NCBI GenBank assembly: GCA_030015575.1
Contig: JASDDO010000001.1
Location: 514,905,772-514,969,771 of the forward strand
Direction: 5' to 3'
DNA: 64,000 nt
From: Agapanthus africanus
Taxonomy: Eukaryota > Streptophyta > Magnoliopsida > Asparagales > Amaryllidaceae
Shown piece by piece: positions 1-11,307 of this stretch; position 1 is the first letter of the stretch; each line of letters begins with the position of its first letter. The notes beneath the pieces were generated by a model. The model saw nothing but the letters and a program-made list of their open reading frames with translations. It was not told the origin of the DNA and searched no databases. Made by a program: the position numbers and the translations under genes.

Positions 1-1038
1 TGACGGACGTATATGCCATCCGCATTCGCCACTGGGTCCCGTCATTACCCGTTAGGTTAGCTAATTAACGACAGAGCGGGGACTGGACTAGCGCGGATGC
101 AAAACATATACAATATCTACTATTATATATATCAATATATAATATTTCGCTCAAGGCGTGATAAAATGCAACATCACAGAAATGTAATAAGTATCACAGA
201 ACAATACAGATATCTGGGATCCCCGGGTTTCACAGAGCCGCTGAAACCCGACGTTCCCCTGGTCGTGTGGATAGCCTGTGCAATGAAATCCTAGACCCTT
301 ACGGGCGCGGCATGTTACCCGCCAAAACTTGAAGCGAGGCAGCCCCCTTCAGCAACGTGAATGGACCACCCAGCACTTCACGGAATCCGGTAACTTGGGC
401 ATCCCTCCTGGGTCAACCTGTACCCCCTACGAGTGCGGCGAATAGCCCGTCAATTCTAGAGTGAAGCCCCCTCCATCTCAATGCCATGAGATGCGGGCTC
501 GTTGCCCTCTAGAACCCGGCTATCCGTGCACCCCTCCGCGGGGCAATCCTAGTACAGAAAGTAAAATATACATACAACGGGTACATCGACCGCAACCTGG
601 TCGTGCCCCAAAAGAATAATACAAACAGGCAGTGACGGCAGTCCACATGTTGGACGCTCGCCCCGCAATATCAAATGTACATAATACAACAAAAAACAGT
701 ACTAGCATTGCATCCAGGCTATCCCCACGACCAATCCGCAACATCACAGCACAATCACAGAATATCAATGTGAATGTCACGTTCGCAAATCCGTCTAATC
801 GGGCTATAGCAGTTAGACAGGATTTACCGATCAAGTGACATTCACGGTCGCAGATATAATGTAAATATTGTGAACTAATGTGTTTACAATTTTCGATCGA
901 TCAAATTTACCCAAGCGGGCCCCCAAGCACTACTGTAGCACTTAAAGAAATTCTGGGCCCAAAAATAATATTCTAAAACCCCTATTTCCAACCCAAAAGC
1001 CCACTGGAAAAAATTGGCACAATGATAACACAGAACTG

Positions 1039-1083
1039 CCGCGGAACCGCGGCCAGAAAGGGGTTTTGGCCGCGGTTCCGCGG
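1039..1083 (-). other. Perfect 16-bp hairpin in the A' leader
   Basis: Arms 1039-1054 and 1068-1083 are perfect reverse complements (CCGCGGAACCGCGGCC and its complement) around a 13-base loop. It lies about 200 bases downstream of the primer site in the element's sense, where retroelement packaging or dimerisation signals usually lie. The matching place in element A (about 40740-40795) has only partial complementarity. Confidence 0.75.
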
Positions 1084-1276
1084 TCTTCCTAATGAATCAT
1101 GGTGTCGAATTTTCACAATAAGCTTAAAAGTCCCTGCACATACTTCTGCAACACACTGATAAATTTTTTGAGCTAGAAAAAAATCGACAGAAAACTGATG
1201 TGCATGATATCGGGTTTTCGGAAAATCCATTCGATCGAACTTGTAAACACATTAGACCAAGCTAGACTAGATTAAT

Positions 1277-1294
1277 GGCGAGGCTCTGATACCA
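1277..1294 (-). other. Primer-binding site of element A' (initiator Met tRNA type)
   Basis: The minus strand reads TGGTATCAGAGCCTCGCC one base after the LTR end. This is the usual plant primer site matching the 3' end of initiator methionine tRNA. The same site follows the 5' LTR of element A at 40533. Confidence 0.85.
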
Positions 1295-1295
1295 C

Positions 1296-3407
1296 TGTAA
1301 GTGCACGGCGGCGCCCCGGCCATCAATCCGACGCCGGAATGCGGAAGCGATGATTTACTTTAACTTTTCAAACCGGCACCACCGCGCACTAAAACCCGGA
1401 TCGGGTCATTAATCTAGTCCTAGCTAACAAGAGAAGGGTAAAGAGATATACCGAGTCCTCCGGTCTTCTCGGCGTCATCCCGATCTCCCCGCGGAATCTC
1501 CGGTCTCCACCTCGTCGCCGGAAGGGCACCACGTCACCGGCTTCTTTTATGGGCTCCCGCCTCTGGACCGAGGCAACTCGGGCACGAAGTTGGCGAGTCG
1601 ACGTGCCCAAGGTTTGCTGTAGAATACGTGTAGAACTCATGTCTCATTTTGGGGTTACTTGAAGTTGCCTTTGGTGGAGGATATGAGATATGAACTTTTG
1701 TGGAGGAACTTGGGGATTTTTCTAGCATCAAGAGAACAAAATCCCCACTACAAAAATATGGATAGCCCCCCAAACATCCTTGGCCGGCCATGCAAAATGA
1801 GGAAGCAAGTGAGAGAGAGTTGTGAGTGAGGATCAAGAATGAGAGTGAACCAAATATCAAAGAGAGAAAAAGGTTATCATGAGAGATAATCATCACACAA
1901 CAAAACTAACACTCCACCAACCTCATCATAACCCATCACAAAAAGTCAAGCCATGATGACTAAAGAAAGTCAAGTGATCATGACACAACAAAATGCAAAA
2001 ACAACCCTCCAAAATGCTTATTTACACAAATGCAAATAAGCCCTCCTCCACCAATTTTCAGCCAAATGAAAGATACAAAGAAATATGGCCGAAACGGAAA
2101 GCAAACTGGCAACTCCAAAAAACTGATCCCGTAATAAATTACAGGAAAACCCCGCTACTGTATATACATACCCGCATTTGTATTCCGACCGAATACAAAT
2201 GCAATGAGACAAAATCTACACTGTACAATACTAGGATCCGGCTTAAACCAAAGCCCGTTAGTATTATCCGTCCGATCATGATCCGTGCAATACCGCACGT
2301 ATCTGATCGAACCCTGCCATATCTCCATACGGCCTCTACAGCGTTTCGCCCGAAAACTTGAGCAACTGAATGTGGGGGACTCTAAAGACTCGTCAATACT
2401 ATGGCTGTGGATTTAACCACTAGCACGTCAGAGGTATAAGCCATACATGACGCGCTACCGGCTATTGACCAAAAGGGACGTCGATGAGTGAACTCATCCT
2501 GACACCCTACTGAGCCTGTCAGTGACAATATCCGTACAGTCCGGTCCGTTCGTCTATGAGCACGGGCCTAGGGGGTTGGTAAAAGTAAGACCCCCAAAAG
2601 CGGTACAAGTCGTGTCGGAGTGTAGCCCAGAACACCCTGAGATACTACTGGAATACCTACCAGTAAATCTCCTGCCTTGGCCAAGGACTTCGTGTAATGG
2701 CTCTCCTAGACCCAGCGCGACCTCACCCCCAATACCGGGAGAGACGAACCCCTGAAGATCCGCTCACTGCCTCCATGTGGCTCGGGACTGTACCCAACTA
2801 AAACCTGTTTGCACGTCTCGTTTGAGCGTGGTAGGGTAGTAATCAAAGTACAGTGGGAACTCACACGAGACAAATGACGATCCTCAGGTCGATGAACTAA
2901 CCTGTACACATGTCACCAGGGAACCGCTATCTGACGTCTGGTATAATCCCAACTAGCAGGTTCCCGGCGAGTCCTGTCCGGTGTACTCATAACCCAATGA
3001 GCACCTGTATACATCTTAGGTGAACCAACTGACACCAGTGGCTTGTGAGACCGGCCACCGCCCCTCGTCGGGGTCTCGACTGTATACACTAGTCTACTCT
3101 GGAGTATCGATGCCCTGTCTCGAAACTCCCACGACTAGGGACCTTTTAAGGATGTGCTTATAGACTACCAGCTCCCACGTATATGATCGCCCTCATACTG
3201 CCGGCAGTCAAGCAAGAATCCTAGGGGCTCTATCAACGTGCAATAGTGACCTGTAGGTCGCCTAAAGTAGTACACGATGATAAAGATAAACCAGATAGCA
3301 TACTATCATCTTGAGTAAGACTGTCCTACCGGGATAGGTCCTCCCTCAATCATTGCAATCACGTGCCTGTAATCCAATAATTGACTCTGAGGGCACTATC
3401 TCCAACA
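1296..3407 (-). repeat. 5' LTR of element A'
   Basis: It begins TGTTGGAGATAG and ends CTTACA on the minus strand, and aligns along its length with the 2232-bp LTRs of element A. It is about 120 bp shorter through scattered indels. Small open frames inside it are chance frames, as they do not survive in the A copies. Confidence 0.85.
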
Positions 3408-3744
3408 GTGGGGACGCTCTTCTCTGCAGGCGCAAGCCCCTGCAGTTAATTTCTTCTTCTCCAGATGGTCATTTTGTGTCGTGTGTGTTTGTTTTGTTTT
3501 TGGTTGCCCGTGAATTGTATACGGAGACTAATTTATGTTGTCTCCCGTAGGACGTAGATTAGTCCAAATCCGCATATTTTAGATTTGGGCCTTTATTTAA
3601 GGATCGTTAATCTTGTTTAAGATTATGATCAACTTAAATGTTTGTTAAGGATACATTAGTCCGATCTTGGACTAAGATCTACTTAACGGGGGTTTAGGAT
3701 CATTTTGATCCAACAAAAGAGCATTTGGGCTCTATTGCTTTAGT

Positions 3745-3870
3745 TTAAGAACGTTACGGTCCGTTGATCACCATTTTTGGGGTGAGGGTTAAGTTTAAGG
3801 ACGTTACGGTCCACAGCTAGTTTAAGGACATTGCGGTCCATTATAGTTTAAGGATGTTGCGGTCCATATT
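3745..3870 (-). repeat. Short repeats with the core 'ggaccg..atgtccttaaacta'
   Basis: On the minus strand, copies of an imperfect unit of about 25-30 bp contain TGGACCG, GTCCTTAAACTA and variants. The same array is in LTR1 (about 17690-17785) and LTR2 (about 57140-57300), and again in the 3' internal region (36480-36625). Confidence 0.7.
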
Positions 3871-5014
3871 GGGGTGTGCTCATCAGTCTGGGAATGCACC
3901 AAAGAGTTGTTGGTTATCGGGACCCTTCACCTCTCTGAAAACGTTGAAGAATTACAACGACATGTATCAGAGGTGTGGAGAGATGTACCCTTGAACCGAA
4001 TTCCAGATTGAAGGGAGAGATTATGGTGGAATGTACATCATTTTAGATACCATCTATCAGGAGATCATTAGTCATCTTTGGAACTAAGATCGATTTGGGG
4101 AGACCTAGGCATAGGAGGGCTCGGTTGACTGGTGATCAAAAGGGTTTTGGCCTCGAGAGACTTGGCTAATTTGGGCTAAGGTTGGCCTCTCATAGTGTTA
4201 AACACTAATATCTGCTCGGCGCTCACGTGCTCCTATGGGAGGCTCTAAAGCAGTATTAAACACTGAAATTTGGAGCGCTCACGTATGGCACGTGAGACGC
4301 CTGAGAACTGGGCAATATTTCTTTGGATTTATTCTCTTGTTCTTTTATAAGTGCTAAGCACTATTGGGGGTCACGTGGAATCACGTGAGGCGCCCCAAAA
4401 ATAGGAACCGTTTTTGATTTATTCCCTTTTTCTTTATAAGCACTAAGCACTATTAGGGGGTCACGTGTGATCACGTGACTTGATCTCAGTCGTTCTTTTT
4501 TGTTCATCAAAGGTGCTCACGTGGGAACACGTGATCTTTCGTTATAGCGTTGAACGCTAATATACATGGAGATCTTGATCTGAGTTTTGAGAATTTCAGG
4601 TCCCTTATTTTTATAAGAATTAAATTCTTTTATAGGGTTAAACCCTAGTTTTATCAGAGGAATTAAATTCCTATATCTTTTTGTAAGAATTAAATTTTTT
4701 GAACTTAGTTCTTTCCCCTAAGTTTTGAATCTGCATGACAGAATCTCGCTGATGAGAATTAAATTCTCAACTTGTGGGGAAATCTGCTTCTGCAGACCTC
4801 AACCAGAGGAAAAACTAAGTTCTTTTTAGAAGAGTTAAACTCTTGGAGCGGCGAAGAAGAGATAAAATAATCTCCATGTCTTTCTTCTTACCTAGGATTT
4901 CTTTTTCTAAAAGAGAGATCTTCTTCTTTTTTTTGAGAATTGAATTCTCTTTTTCTTTTGTTTCTCAAAGCTTACGGGGGATCTCCTCTGTTTTAGATTT
5001 AACCTCCTTACTCC

Positions 5015-5022
5015 TATTTATA
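5015..5022 (-). promoter_or_regulatory. TATA box of Tat LTR B
   Basis: The minus strand reads TATAAATA within CCTATAAATAGG. It sits at about the same place as TATATAAA in LTR1 and LTR2 and separates the U3 part (higher coordinates) from R-U5. Confidence 0.65.
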
Positions 5023-5639
5023 GGAGAAGAGAAAAAATTAATTTGTTGAGAAAATCTCTTATTGAGAGATCTTGATTGATTCCATGATCTTTTAGATCTA
5101 TCGGTGAATTTTATTCACCGTTCGATTTTTAATCCAAAGGCTCTCTGTTTAACGGAAAAGATTTCTTATTTATTTAACAAGATTATGAATATTTTGTTAG
5201 TTTTAACAAGATTAGAATTTTATTCTATCATATCTTTTTAGTTTAACAAGATCAGAAATATATTTTCTTAATATGGATAACTTGTTAACATAGAATTTTA
5301 TTCTTATCATATGAATATCTTGTTAGTTTAACAAGATTAGGAAAATATTTTCCTATGATAGAATTTTATTCTACTAGATGATCACCGTTGGATCTTTGAT
5401 CCAAAGGTCCTCTCTTTAACAGAGAAGATCTTTCTAGTTTGAGGAAGATCAGAAAAATATTTCCCAAATAGAATTTAATTCTATCAGATGATTTAATTGG
5501 TGATATTTTTTCACCCTCGGATTTTAAATCCAGGATTCTCTGTTAGAGAAAGATCTTTCCATATTAGAAAGATCAGAGAAAATATTTCCTAAATATGATT
5601 TTTATCACATAGAATTTAATGGGAACATTTTAAATTGGG

Positions 5640-5930
5640 GCGCTCACATGTTTTGCATGTGAAAGGCAAGAGAACTCACGTGTCTAACACGTGACCCCTG
5701 TTGTGGGTTTTAGCCTGTTTATGTTCAGCGCCCATATGCTTTGCATATGAGCGCTCACGTGTTTTACACGTGAGGCCTGTTTGGCTATTAGTTATTTATG
5801 TTCAGCGCTCATATGCTTTGCATATGAGCGCTCACGTGTTTTACACGTGAGGTATGTTTGGCCCTTAGTTATTTTCTTTCAGTGCTTATATGCTTTGCAT
5901 ATAAGCGCTCACGTGTTTAACACGTGATGT
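5640..5930 (-). repeat. 77-bp tandem repeats made of paired palindromes, LTR B U3
   Basis: Copies of a unit holding CATATG-cttt-GCATATG and CACGTG-ttttacACGTG start at 5733, 5810 and about 5887, a period of 77 bp. Each unit therefore has two hairpin-forming palindrome pairs; CACGTG is the plant G-box core. A partial, more diverged unit precedes them at about 5640. Confidence 0.75.
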
Positions 5931-7130
5931 CTAACCGTGAATTCTTTTTTCTCTTTCTTCTCTCCCTTTTTTTATAAGGGTTATAAGGGAACAAATAGCT
6001 TTTGGCCGAAAATTTTGGCGGGAACAAGGGGGTTTTATGAAAAATAGTTTTGATATATTTTCAAAATACACCTCAGGTATTTAATTATCGTATTTAGGAT
6101 TTCCATGGATGTAAATTTAAAAGATGAAATATTCTGGTGGATATAAACCTAAATCGAATAGTATATGGTGTTTTCATGTAATTTGACTTGTATTGATTCT
6201 TGATGGTATTTTCATGAACTTTTGTTATTCTTTGCTTTTGATTAAAAAACATGGAATATATTATATATTTAAAATATATATTTTGATAATATTTATATAT
6301 ATAATTATTAAAATTAGAATTTATTTATTAATAGAAATCACGTTTTCTTAGAAATTGCAATAAAAATTCCATCGAGATCGTATGCTCCGTGAGGACGTCT
6401 GCATCTCGCCCTACTAGTCCGATGGATGTGCGATAACCCGCACCAACCAAATCGGATTCCCCAAAATGGGTTGTAGGGACATAATTGTATGGAATTTAAT
6501 TAAAACAATCTTAAAGAAATACGGTTTTATTAGTTTAGGGTATTTTAATGTAAAAATTGTATTGTCCACAAAATATTGTTCCAAAAGCCATCGTGCTATG
6601 TCATGATAATTGTTGTGATGAGGTAGGTCATTATCTCGTGAATTTTCTAAAGGTAATATGAGCAAAATGAAGAAATAATGTTGTACATAAACTTGATGGG
6701 ATTTAACCGTAAAAGTGAACTAAAAGTTGTATAACATTATAATTTTGAATTGAAACTTGTTCTAAATATTTTCTTATGGTTTCTAAACAAAATATGAAGA
6801 GATGATTAATTTGTGGTTAAGAAAAATTGAGTTAATAAAGAAATTAGAATCGGAAGTCGGATTAACTCCGCTTCCAGTGAGTTTTGAAAAGAGAAGTCTT
6901 TTTAATAGAAAGAAAGGAGGGGAGATAAGACTTAAGGATTGATAAGAGAGAGGGGGAGGTAGAGGATGGGTTTGCAAGTGTCGTAGAGTCGCGATGTCGC
7001 CGGATTTGTCCCGAGTCGTCGCCGAAACTTGACCTTGAGCTAATTCCACTTGTACAACTTCTTGGACTTGGAAAATTTAGAAAGTTTTGGCAAATGATTT
7101 CTGAATGAGGGGGGTTATGGTGTAGGGTAG

Positions 7131-7138
7131 TATTTATA
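7131..7138 (-). promoter_or_regulatory. TATA box of the D LTR
   Basis: The minus strand reads CCTATAAATAC, matching the same motif at 9053-9060 in X. Its conservation in two diverged LTRs supports a Pol II core promoter. Confidence 0.6.
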
Positions 7139-7485
7139 GGAGAAATTAGGGTTTAGGATATTGAAGAATGGAATTAAAATGCATTAACATATTGGAAATG
7201 TCCAGGGAAAACAAACAGACTAGGGTGAGTGGGGGAGTCCAAGAGGTGCTAGGGTAAAAAAATTGAAGCATTTGGGACAGGGGGGACCGGCGGCGCCGAC
7301 CCCAAAGAAGATCTCATCGGTCCAAATTGGGGGGTTTGGGCTTGGATTCTTGCCACGTGTTCTAGTCGTAGTTAATAGTATTTTGCACATGTTTGATTTT
7401 TCAGTGGCTTTTCATTTTACGTGTATTGCACGTGTAACTTTTGGGCTTCCAAAAAGTTTAATAGAAAAATCATTAAAAATAATAT

Positions 7486-7556
7486 GTGGCTGGGGGGATT
7501 TGAACACAGAGGCTATGTTACAGCTGTGCAAGGCTTTACCAATGAGCTACAAGTGC
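7486..7556 (-). promoter_or_regulatory. tRNA-like Pol III A and B boxes in the D LTR
   Basis: On the minus strand an A box TAGCTCATTGG (7549-7539) and a B box GTTCAAATCC (7505-7496) lie 44 bases apart, start to start, as in a tRNA gene. The acceptor and T stems do not pair well, so it is a tRNA-derived relic rather than a working tRNA. The same pair is in X at 8602 and 8646. Confidence 0.65.
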
Positions 7557-7669
7557 TTTCTTGCTGTTTAAAAACAAATCAAATAGTTATAGCATACACA
7601 GGGTTGCAAATACTTCATTTGTACATTTACTTTTAAAAAATTTCTGTACATTAAAACAAAGTTGTTACA

Positions 7670-7682
7670 TTCTACCCTCCTT
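7670..7682 (-). other. Polypurine tract of element D
   Basis: The minus strand reads AAGGAGGGTAGAA directly before the LTR start TGTAAC. It is preceded by a GAGGCCGAAATTTTTG stretch like the one before the 3' LTR of E (about 28973-28990). This is the usual plus-strand primer site. Confidence 0.8.
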
Positions 7683-8478
7683 ACAAAAATTTCGGCCTCA
7701 AAATTTACAATTATTTAAGGACTAATTTATAAAAAAAGTGAAGGTATGTTGCACGCATGTCGTCTTCTCTTTCCCATGTTGATTCTTCTGGTGAGTCTTT
7801 TCTTCACATCACTCGAACCAAATTTACTTCCTTGTTCCGAAATGACTTTACCTTTCTGTCCAGGATTTCAACGGGTTATTGCTCACAAGATAGGTCCGTC
7901 TGTACAGAGAGCTCGGAGTGATCAAGAATGTGACTGGGGTCACTCACATATCTTCTGAGTTGGGATATGTGGAACACATTGTGCACTCCTTCCAATGAGG
8001 GTAGAAATGCCAAGCGATAAGCCACTTCTCCAACTCGTTCTAATATGTCGAACGGTCCAATGAATCTCGGACTTAGCTTACCCTTTCTTCCAAAGCGAAT
8101 CACTCCACAATTTGGAGAAATGTTTAGAAAGACATGATCTCCTGGTTGGAACTCCAAGTGACGGCGCTTTATATCAGCCCGGTGCTTCTGTCGGTCTTGG
8201 GCTATGCGCATTCTTTCCCTGATAGTGCGAACTACATCCACTGTTGCTATTGTCATCTCAGGTCCAAGGAGTTCTCTATCTCCGATGTCGTCCCAAGTTA
8301 ATGGTGAACGACACTTCCTACCATATAGAGCTGCAAAGGGTGCCATTTCAATACTTGCTTGGTAGCTGTTATTGTATGAAAACTCCACAAGATGTAGGTA
8401 ATCTTCCCACAATCCTCCGAAGTCTAGTATACAAGCTCTTAGCATATCTTCAAGTATCTGAATCGTTCGCTCAGACCG
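7683..8478 (-). pseudogene. Element D integrase C-terminal half and chromodomain remnant
   Basis: The minus-strand frame from 8478 to a stop at 7876 encodes the end of a Ty3/gypsy integrase. It starts just after the catalytic glutamate region (SERTIQ), continues through the conserved FSYNNS and [15 protein letters not shown] motifs, and ends in the GPFDILERVGEVAYRLA domain. After the stop the same frame continues with PVEILDRK and a WEREDDMR stretch, as in the Tekay-type chromodomain, which directs integration to heterochromatin in chromoviruses. The 5' half of the gene lies beyond solo LTR X (from 11308). The stop and X make it a pseudogene. Confidence 0.85.
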
Positions 8479-8594
8479 TGTAACAACTCCAATTCTTGTG
8501 TACATAAAATTGATTTAAAGTTAATATATACTTGAGATATTTACATTTCCTGTGAGTACTATAAGTATTTGATTTACTTTTGAACATCAAGAAA

Positions 8595-8666
8595 GTGCTT
8601 GTAGCTCACTGGTAAGACCTTGCACTGCTGAACCAAAGAACCAGAGTTCAAATCCCATCAGCCACA
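8595..8666 (+). promoter_or_regulatory. tRNA-like Pol III A and B boxes in solo LTR X
   Basis: A box TAGCTCACTGG (8602-8612) and B box GTTCAAATCC (8646-8655) are 44 bases apart. The stems of a cloverleaf are degenerate, so I do not call a tRNA gene. It is upstream of the LTR TATA box by about 400 bp. Confidence 0.65.
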
Positions 8667-9052
8667 CATTATTTTTATTTAAAATTATTTTAATCTTTTA
8701 GAAGTCCAAGAGTCTACACGTGCACAACACGCAAACTGAAGAGCCATACATAAAACAAATGAGTCTACTGCGGTAGACCAAGCGTCGGGGACACGTAGCA
8801 AGGAGACGCGGCCCGACTCAGTCAACTCGGGTCGGCGACTCGGCCGACGCCGCCGGTCTGACTCGGTTGAAACTCCGATTTTCTTCTTTCCCCTACACCC
8901 TTTGGACTACCCCACCCCCTGCACTATTTAAATTCTCTGCAATTAAACAGAGAATTAAAATACCCCCTTTTAATTTTTTTTAATGCAAAATTAAATACAT
9001 TTTTTATCACACCCTTTCATTACCCTAAACCCTAATTTTTCCTATAAATACC

Positions 9053-9060
9053 ACACCTAA
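9053..9060 (+). promoter_or_regulatory. TATA box of solo LTR X
   Basis: The stretch CCTATAAATACC matches the D LTR at 7131-7138 and is the likely Pol II core promoter of the LTR. Confidence 0.6.
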
Positions 9061-10928
9061 AATCACCCCTCCTCACTTCCAAATTCCTGCCCAAACTCTC
9101 AAGAAAATTTCCAAGACTTTTTGTGTGCAAGTGGAGTTAGCAAAGGGCGAAGCTCCAGCGAACTTCCGACGACAATCCGAGGAGTTTCCGGTGACGAAAC
9201 GACGCACCGGTGTTTTCCCAATCTTCATCTTCCTCTTCTCTTGACCCTAATCCGGTAAGTCCCCCTTCTCTCTCTCTTTTGTCATTCTCAAATTCTTAAT
9301 TCTTAAAACGTGTCGGAAGTGGAGTTATCCGGCTTCCGATTCTCTTTTCTTTCAAAAATACAACATTTTCTTAATAACAAATCTACAACTTTTGATATAT
9401 TGTTTAATACTCATTAACTAAGACAATAAATCAAGTTTGACATTAAAATGATAACCATAGCCAGTTTTATTTCAATTTTACATTAAAATATCTTTATGTT
9501 TCATATCGACATGTTTATACCTTTTAACCATGCTAGTTTTAGAAAACTCACGAGGCAATGACCTACCTCCTCACAAAACTCATGTAATATAACACGATGG
9601 AATTTGGGAACATAGATTTGGAAAAAAATACGATTTTACACATAACTACCTCCGACTTATAAAAAACCTTTTTCTATAAGATGTGTATTTTAACAAATCT
9701 TTACAAATACGCCTCTACAACCCATTTCGGGGAATCCGTTCGGAATGGTGTGGATTATCGCACATCCTCGGGCTTAGTAGAGTGAGATGCAGACCTCCGC
9801 AAGAAGCATACGATCTCGAAAGATTTAAAATACAATTTTCTTTAGAAAATGAGATTTCTATTATAAATAAAACCTATATTTTTAATAAATAAATATATAT
9901 GTAATTAATATCAAAATATCTATTTTAATATTTATAAAATTCCACATTTCCAAAATTCAAGAAAAACATCTCATTTACAAGAAAATACCATACAATTCCA
10001 ATATTACAAATAAATACCATATATTATGAAATTAGGTTTTATTCACTAGAAATGTCATATTGATAAAATATACATCCATGAAAACTCTAAAGACGATAAT
10101 AAAATACTTGAGGTGTATTTTGAAAATTATACAAAATTATTTTTACATAAAACCCGTTCAAGTTATACTAAATTATAATAAGGACCCTAGTAAGCATAGG
10201 TTTAAGCGGGACCAGTCTCTTGAGCCTCAGGGAGCCGAAGATATGGGTACTTGCCTATTTAAGGTAGACAACTTAACAAACGGCGTTATCAATACGGTAA
10301 TCGTCTTTGAAAAAGACACAAATCCTGCCGTCCATGTGCAGCGGTTACCGATAGCACCAAAACATAATTCAGGATTCAATTTCTTTTCAAATTGTCTGAC
10401 TCAGACTAAGTCTCAATATAATTAATCTGACTTGAATATGATTCAAGTATCAAACTTCAATACAACATGGATTTATGAATCCGTCTATTCAATATAATCA
10501 ATCTATATTGACCGAACCGAACCATGGATGTACATTCATCTACATACATCCATTTACTGAAATCATGGTTTCGGCAAGTCATCCATCTATATACAATATA
10601 CAATTCAAACAATACATCAATACAATCAAGATATCGCGGGGTTTATAAGGGGTAGACTGGTACGGAAGGTGTTAGAAGTGGCACGGGACTGTAACCATAA
10701 TACGCCTAACCTGAATTCAATTGCCGTTGTACCGTAGCTGAACGGTTCCTTGTGCTCCGTATACCTTAGTCTCCGGAATGGTGGGACTCCTCTCGTATAC
10801 ACTGGCATTCTTCTGTATCAAGCTACAAACAACAGCGTTAACACTAAATACAACATTATAATAATAAATACTCTATTCTGTCTATTCCATTCTTGTCTAT
10901 TTACGGGACTTACCGAGCGATTTGTTTG

Positions 10929-10967
10929 CTGACGACATTCTCTTTCTTTTCTTTGGAATGTCGTCAG
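10929..10967 (+). other. Conserved 12-bp hairpin near the LTR 3' end
   Basis: CTGACGACATTC (10929-10940) and its exact complement (10956-10967) enclose a 15-base pyrimidine-rich loop. The D 5' LTR has the same hairpin at 15715-15757 with one changed pair. It lies in the last 400 bp of the LTR. Confidence 0.7.
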
Positions 10968-11307
10968 GTGATTCAGACGTCCAGGAGATCGAGCCCACCT
11001 TCGAGGACTTGGATCAGCTAGCCTTCGACCCGGAGCTCTAGTTACTTATACACATTTACATTCTGTACTTTCCATTTCTGTTATGCCACTGTTTAGGTAT
11101 TGCTTTCCATTCCATGTATTTACTTTTCAGATGTATTGTAAAAAGAATATTAATAAATAAAGTTGTTGTTCAATATATATCTATTATCTCTGTCTCTTGT
11201 GCATTTTATTTATATTGCTTAGATACGCTTAGCGTGTTTACTTCAGAGTAAATACGTAGCGGCCTCGTCGCGTCCTCTGCCCGTACACTGGGAAGCGGGG
11301 TGTGACA

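Larger units (their letters stand above)
1..3407 (-). mobile_element. Element A': 5' part of a LARD-like LTR retrotransposon, minus strand
   Basis: Reading on the minus strand, this is a 5' LTR (3407 to 1296), a primer-binding site (1294 to 1277) and the first 1.28 kb of an internal region that runs off the window. The whole stretch is the reverse complement of 38300-41830 in element A, with many substitutions and indels, so it is an older member of the same family. The LTR ends are TGTTGGAG and CTTACA. No open frame longer than about 120 codons lies in it and none resembles gag or pol, as in the non-autonomous large retrotransposon derivatives (LARDs). The element sits in Tat LTR B; the bases next to its outer end (3408-3412, gtggg) would be one target duplication copy, the other lying outside the window. 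Confidence 0.85.
3408..6026 (-). repeat. Tat-type LTR 'B', minus strand
   Basis: This is the reverse complement of the same LTR family as LTR1 (15987-18334) and LTR2 (55049-57863). Its U3 start is TGTTCCCGCC at 6026 on the minus strand. The U5 end is missing about 190 bp because A' is inserted at 3407, inside a stretch that reads tccccacaatc in LTR1. It abuts the LTR of element D at 6027, so it entered that LTR. It is packed with short inverted repeats and paired CACGTG motifs, and holds no gene. Confidence 0.85.
6027..7669 (-). repeat. 3' LTR of element D (truncated)
   Basis: The LTR starts TGTAACAAC at 7669 on the minus strand, right after a polypurine tract. It is the reverse complement of the first part of solo LTR X (8479 to about 10150), with clear divergence. 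It holds a TATA box (7131-7138) and a tRNA-like Pol III promoter (7496-7549), both at the same places as in X. It stops at 6027 where Tat LTR B begins. No gene is seen. Confidence 0.85.
8479..11307 (+). mobile_element. Solo LTR 'X' (2829 bp) inserted in D integrase
   Basis: It starts TGTAACAACTCC, ends GGTGTGACA, and is flanked by gaccg (8474-8478) and gactg (11308-11312), a 5-bp target duplication with one change. Across it the integrase frame of D would be continuous. It belongs to the D LTR family, in the opposite orientation: its first part matches 7669-6027 and its last part matches 15393-15986, both reverse complemented. No internal region is present, so it is what remains after LTR-LTR recombination. 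It has a tRNA-like element (8602-8655), a TATA box (9053), AATAAA-like signals near 11150 and a conserved hairpin (10929-10967). Confidence 0.88.

Noticed and set aside
1534..1896. 120-codon frame in the A' LTR
   Set aside because: Not open in the LTRs of element A; a chance frame.
8595..8666. A tRNA gene
   Set aside because: A and B boxes are well spaced, but the acceptor and T stems do not pair in either copy and the anticodon arm is unclear.
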